Notes under the pieces: model-generated
What the model was told of the DNA's origin: nothing
The model's input: only the letters and a program-made list of their open reading frames with translations
The model's database searches: none
Shown here: positions 51,482 to 51,583 of the stretch, piece by piece
Layout of the letters: each line of letters opens with the position of its first letter
How positions within the stretch are numbered: position 1 is the first letter of the stretch
Assembly: GCA_036507955.1 (NCBI GenBank)
Contig: DATCIH010000165.1
Location: 1-51,583 of the forward strand
Direction: 5' to 3'
DNA length: 51,583 nucleotides
Origin: DATCIH01 sp036507955
Lineage (GTDB): Bacteria; Bacillota; Clostridia; Clostridiales; Clostridiaceae
Translations under genes and position numbers: made by a program

Positions 51482-51583
51482 TTATTTTGCATCTATCCAA
51501 GTCATCATTTTTCTAAGCTCACGACCTACCACTTCTATTGGAAGATCATGTTCTTTCTTTCTAGTAGCTAAGAAATGAGGTTT
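51482..51583 (-). CDS. ilvC: 3' end of a ketol-acid reductoisomerase-like gene (partial)
   Basis: The last 33 codons of a minus-strand gene run off the window. They read KPHFLATRKKEHDLP, then IEVVGRELRKMMTWIDAK, which matches the IlvC C-terminus, where the 'IE-VG-LR-MM-W' pattern is typical. The rest lies beyond the window. It converges on nadC across the terminator. Confidence 0.7.
   Translation of the reverse strand, partial: KPHFLATRKKEHDLPIEVVGRELRKMMTWIDAK

Overview
The window is AT-rich, gene-dense DNA that looks like a spore-forming anaerobic Firmicute close to Clostridium. Evidence includes an alpha/beta-type small acid-soluble spore protein, T-box leaders, many TTG/GTG starts behind strong GGAGG-type ribosome sites, and clostridial families (DUF5685, YetF/DUF4363, DUF3267). 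I see no phage, IS element, CRISPR array or rRNA; one tRNA-Gln is present.

Layout. 0.2-4.3 kb: small stress or membrane genes, then a GntR (YtrA-type) repressor with its own perfect operator and an ABC exporter. 4.3-11.2 kb: an uncharacterised membrane-associated cluster (RDD, SpoIIM-like, DUF58, MoxR ATPase, DUF4350, DUF4129, multi-pass protein). It is followed by an ECF sigma / zinc anti-sigma operon with two membrane proteins (11.4-13.1 kb). 13.2-20.6 kb: chemoreceptor, AraC regulator divergent from a GH31 glycosidase, SASP, DUF3267 metalloprotease-like protein, nitroreductase. 20.7-25.0 kb: tRNA-Gln, then a minus-strand group (membrane protein, J-domain protein, DUF5685, CYTH enzyme) facing away from a plus-strand pair (two-TM protein and NA37 nucleoid protein). 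25.1-35.3 kb: class II aldolase, YetF/DUF4363 pair, nucleoside kinase, a decayed TVP38-type membrane gene, CBS protein, lipid kinase, pyrE with an Asp/Glu racemase-like gene, and a YgiQ radical-SAM gene.

35.4-51.6 kb is mostly biosynthesis. A cysteine T-box precedes cysE, followed by queG, plsC and nth. A tryptophan T-box precedes trpD-C-F-B-A and a fused glutaminase/anthranilate synthase with the glutaminase domain first. Then come thyA-folA, an NAD-type malic enzyme, and nadA-B-C with a perfect palindrome in the leader. The window ends inside the 3' part of an ilvC-like gene on the minus strand.

Most noteworthy: the MoxR/DUF58/RDD/SpoIIM-like cluster beside an ECF sigma operon; DUF5685 with paired aspartate-rich motifs resembling head-to-head prenyl synthases, next to a CYTH enzyme; the TrpG-TrpE fusion order; an apparently shortened Stem I in the cysteine T-box; a racemase with Ser/Cys instead of Cys/Cys; and the TVP38 gene remnant. 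Functions are inferred by reading motifs; no database search was run.
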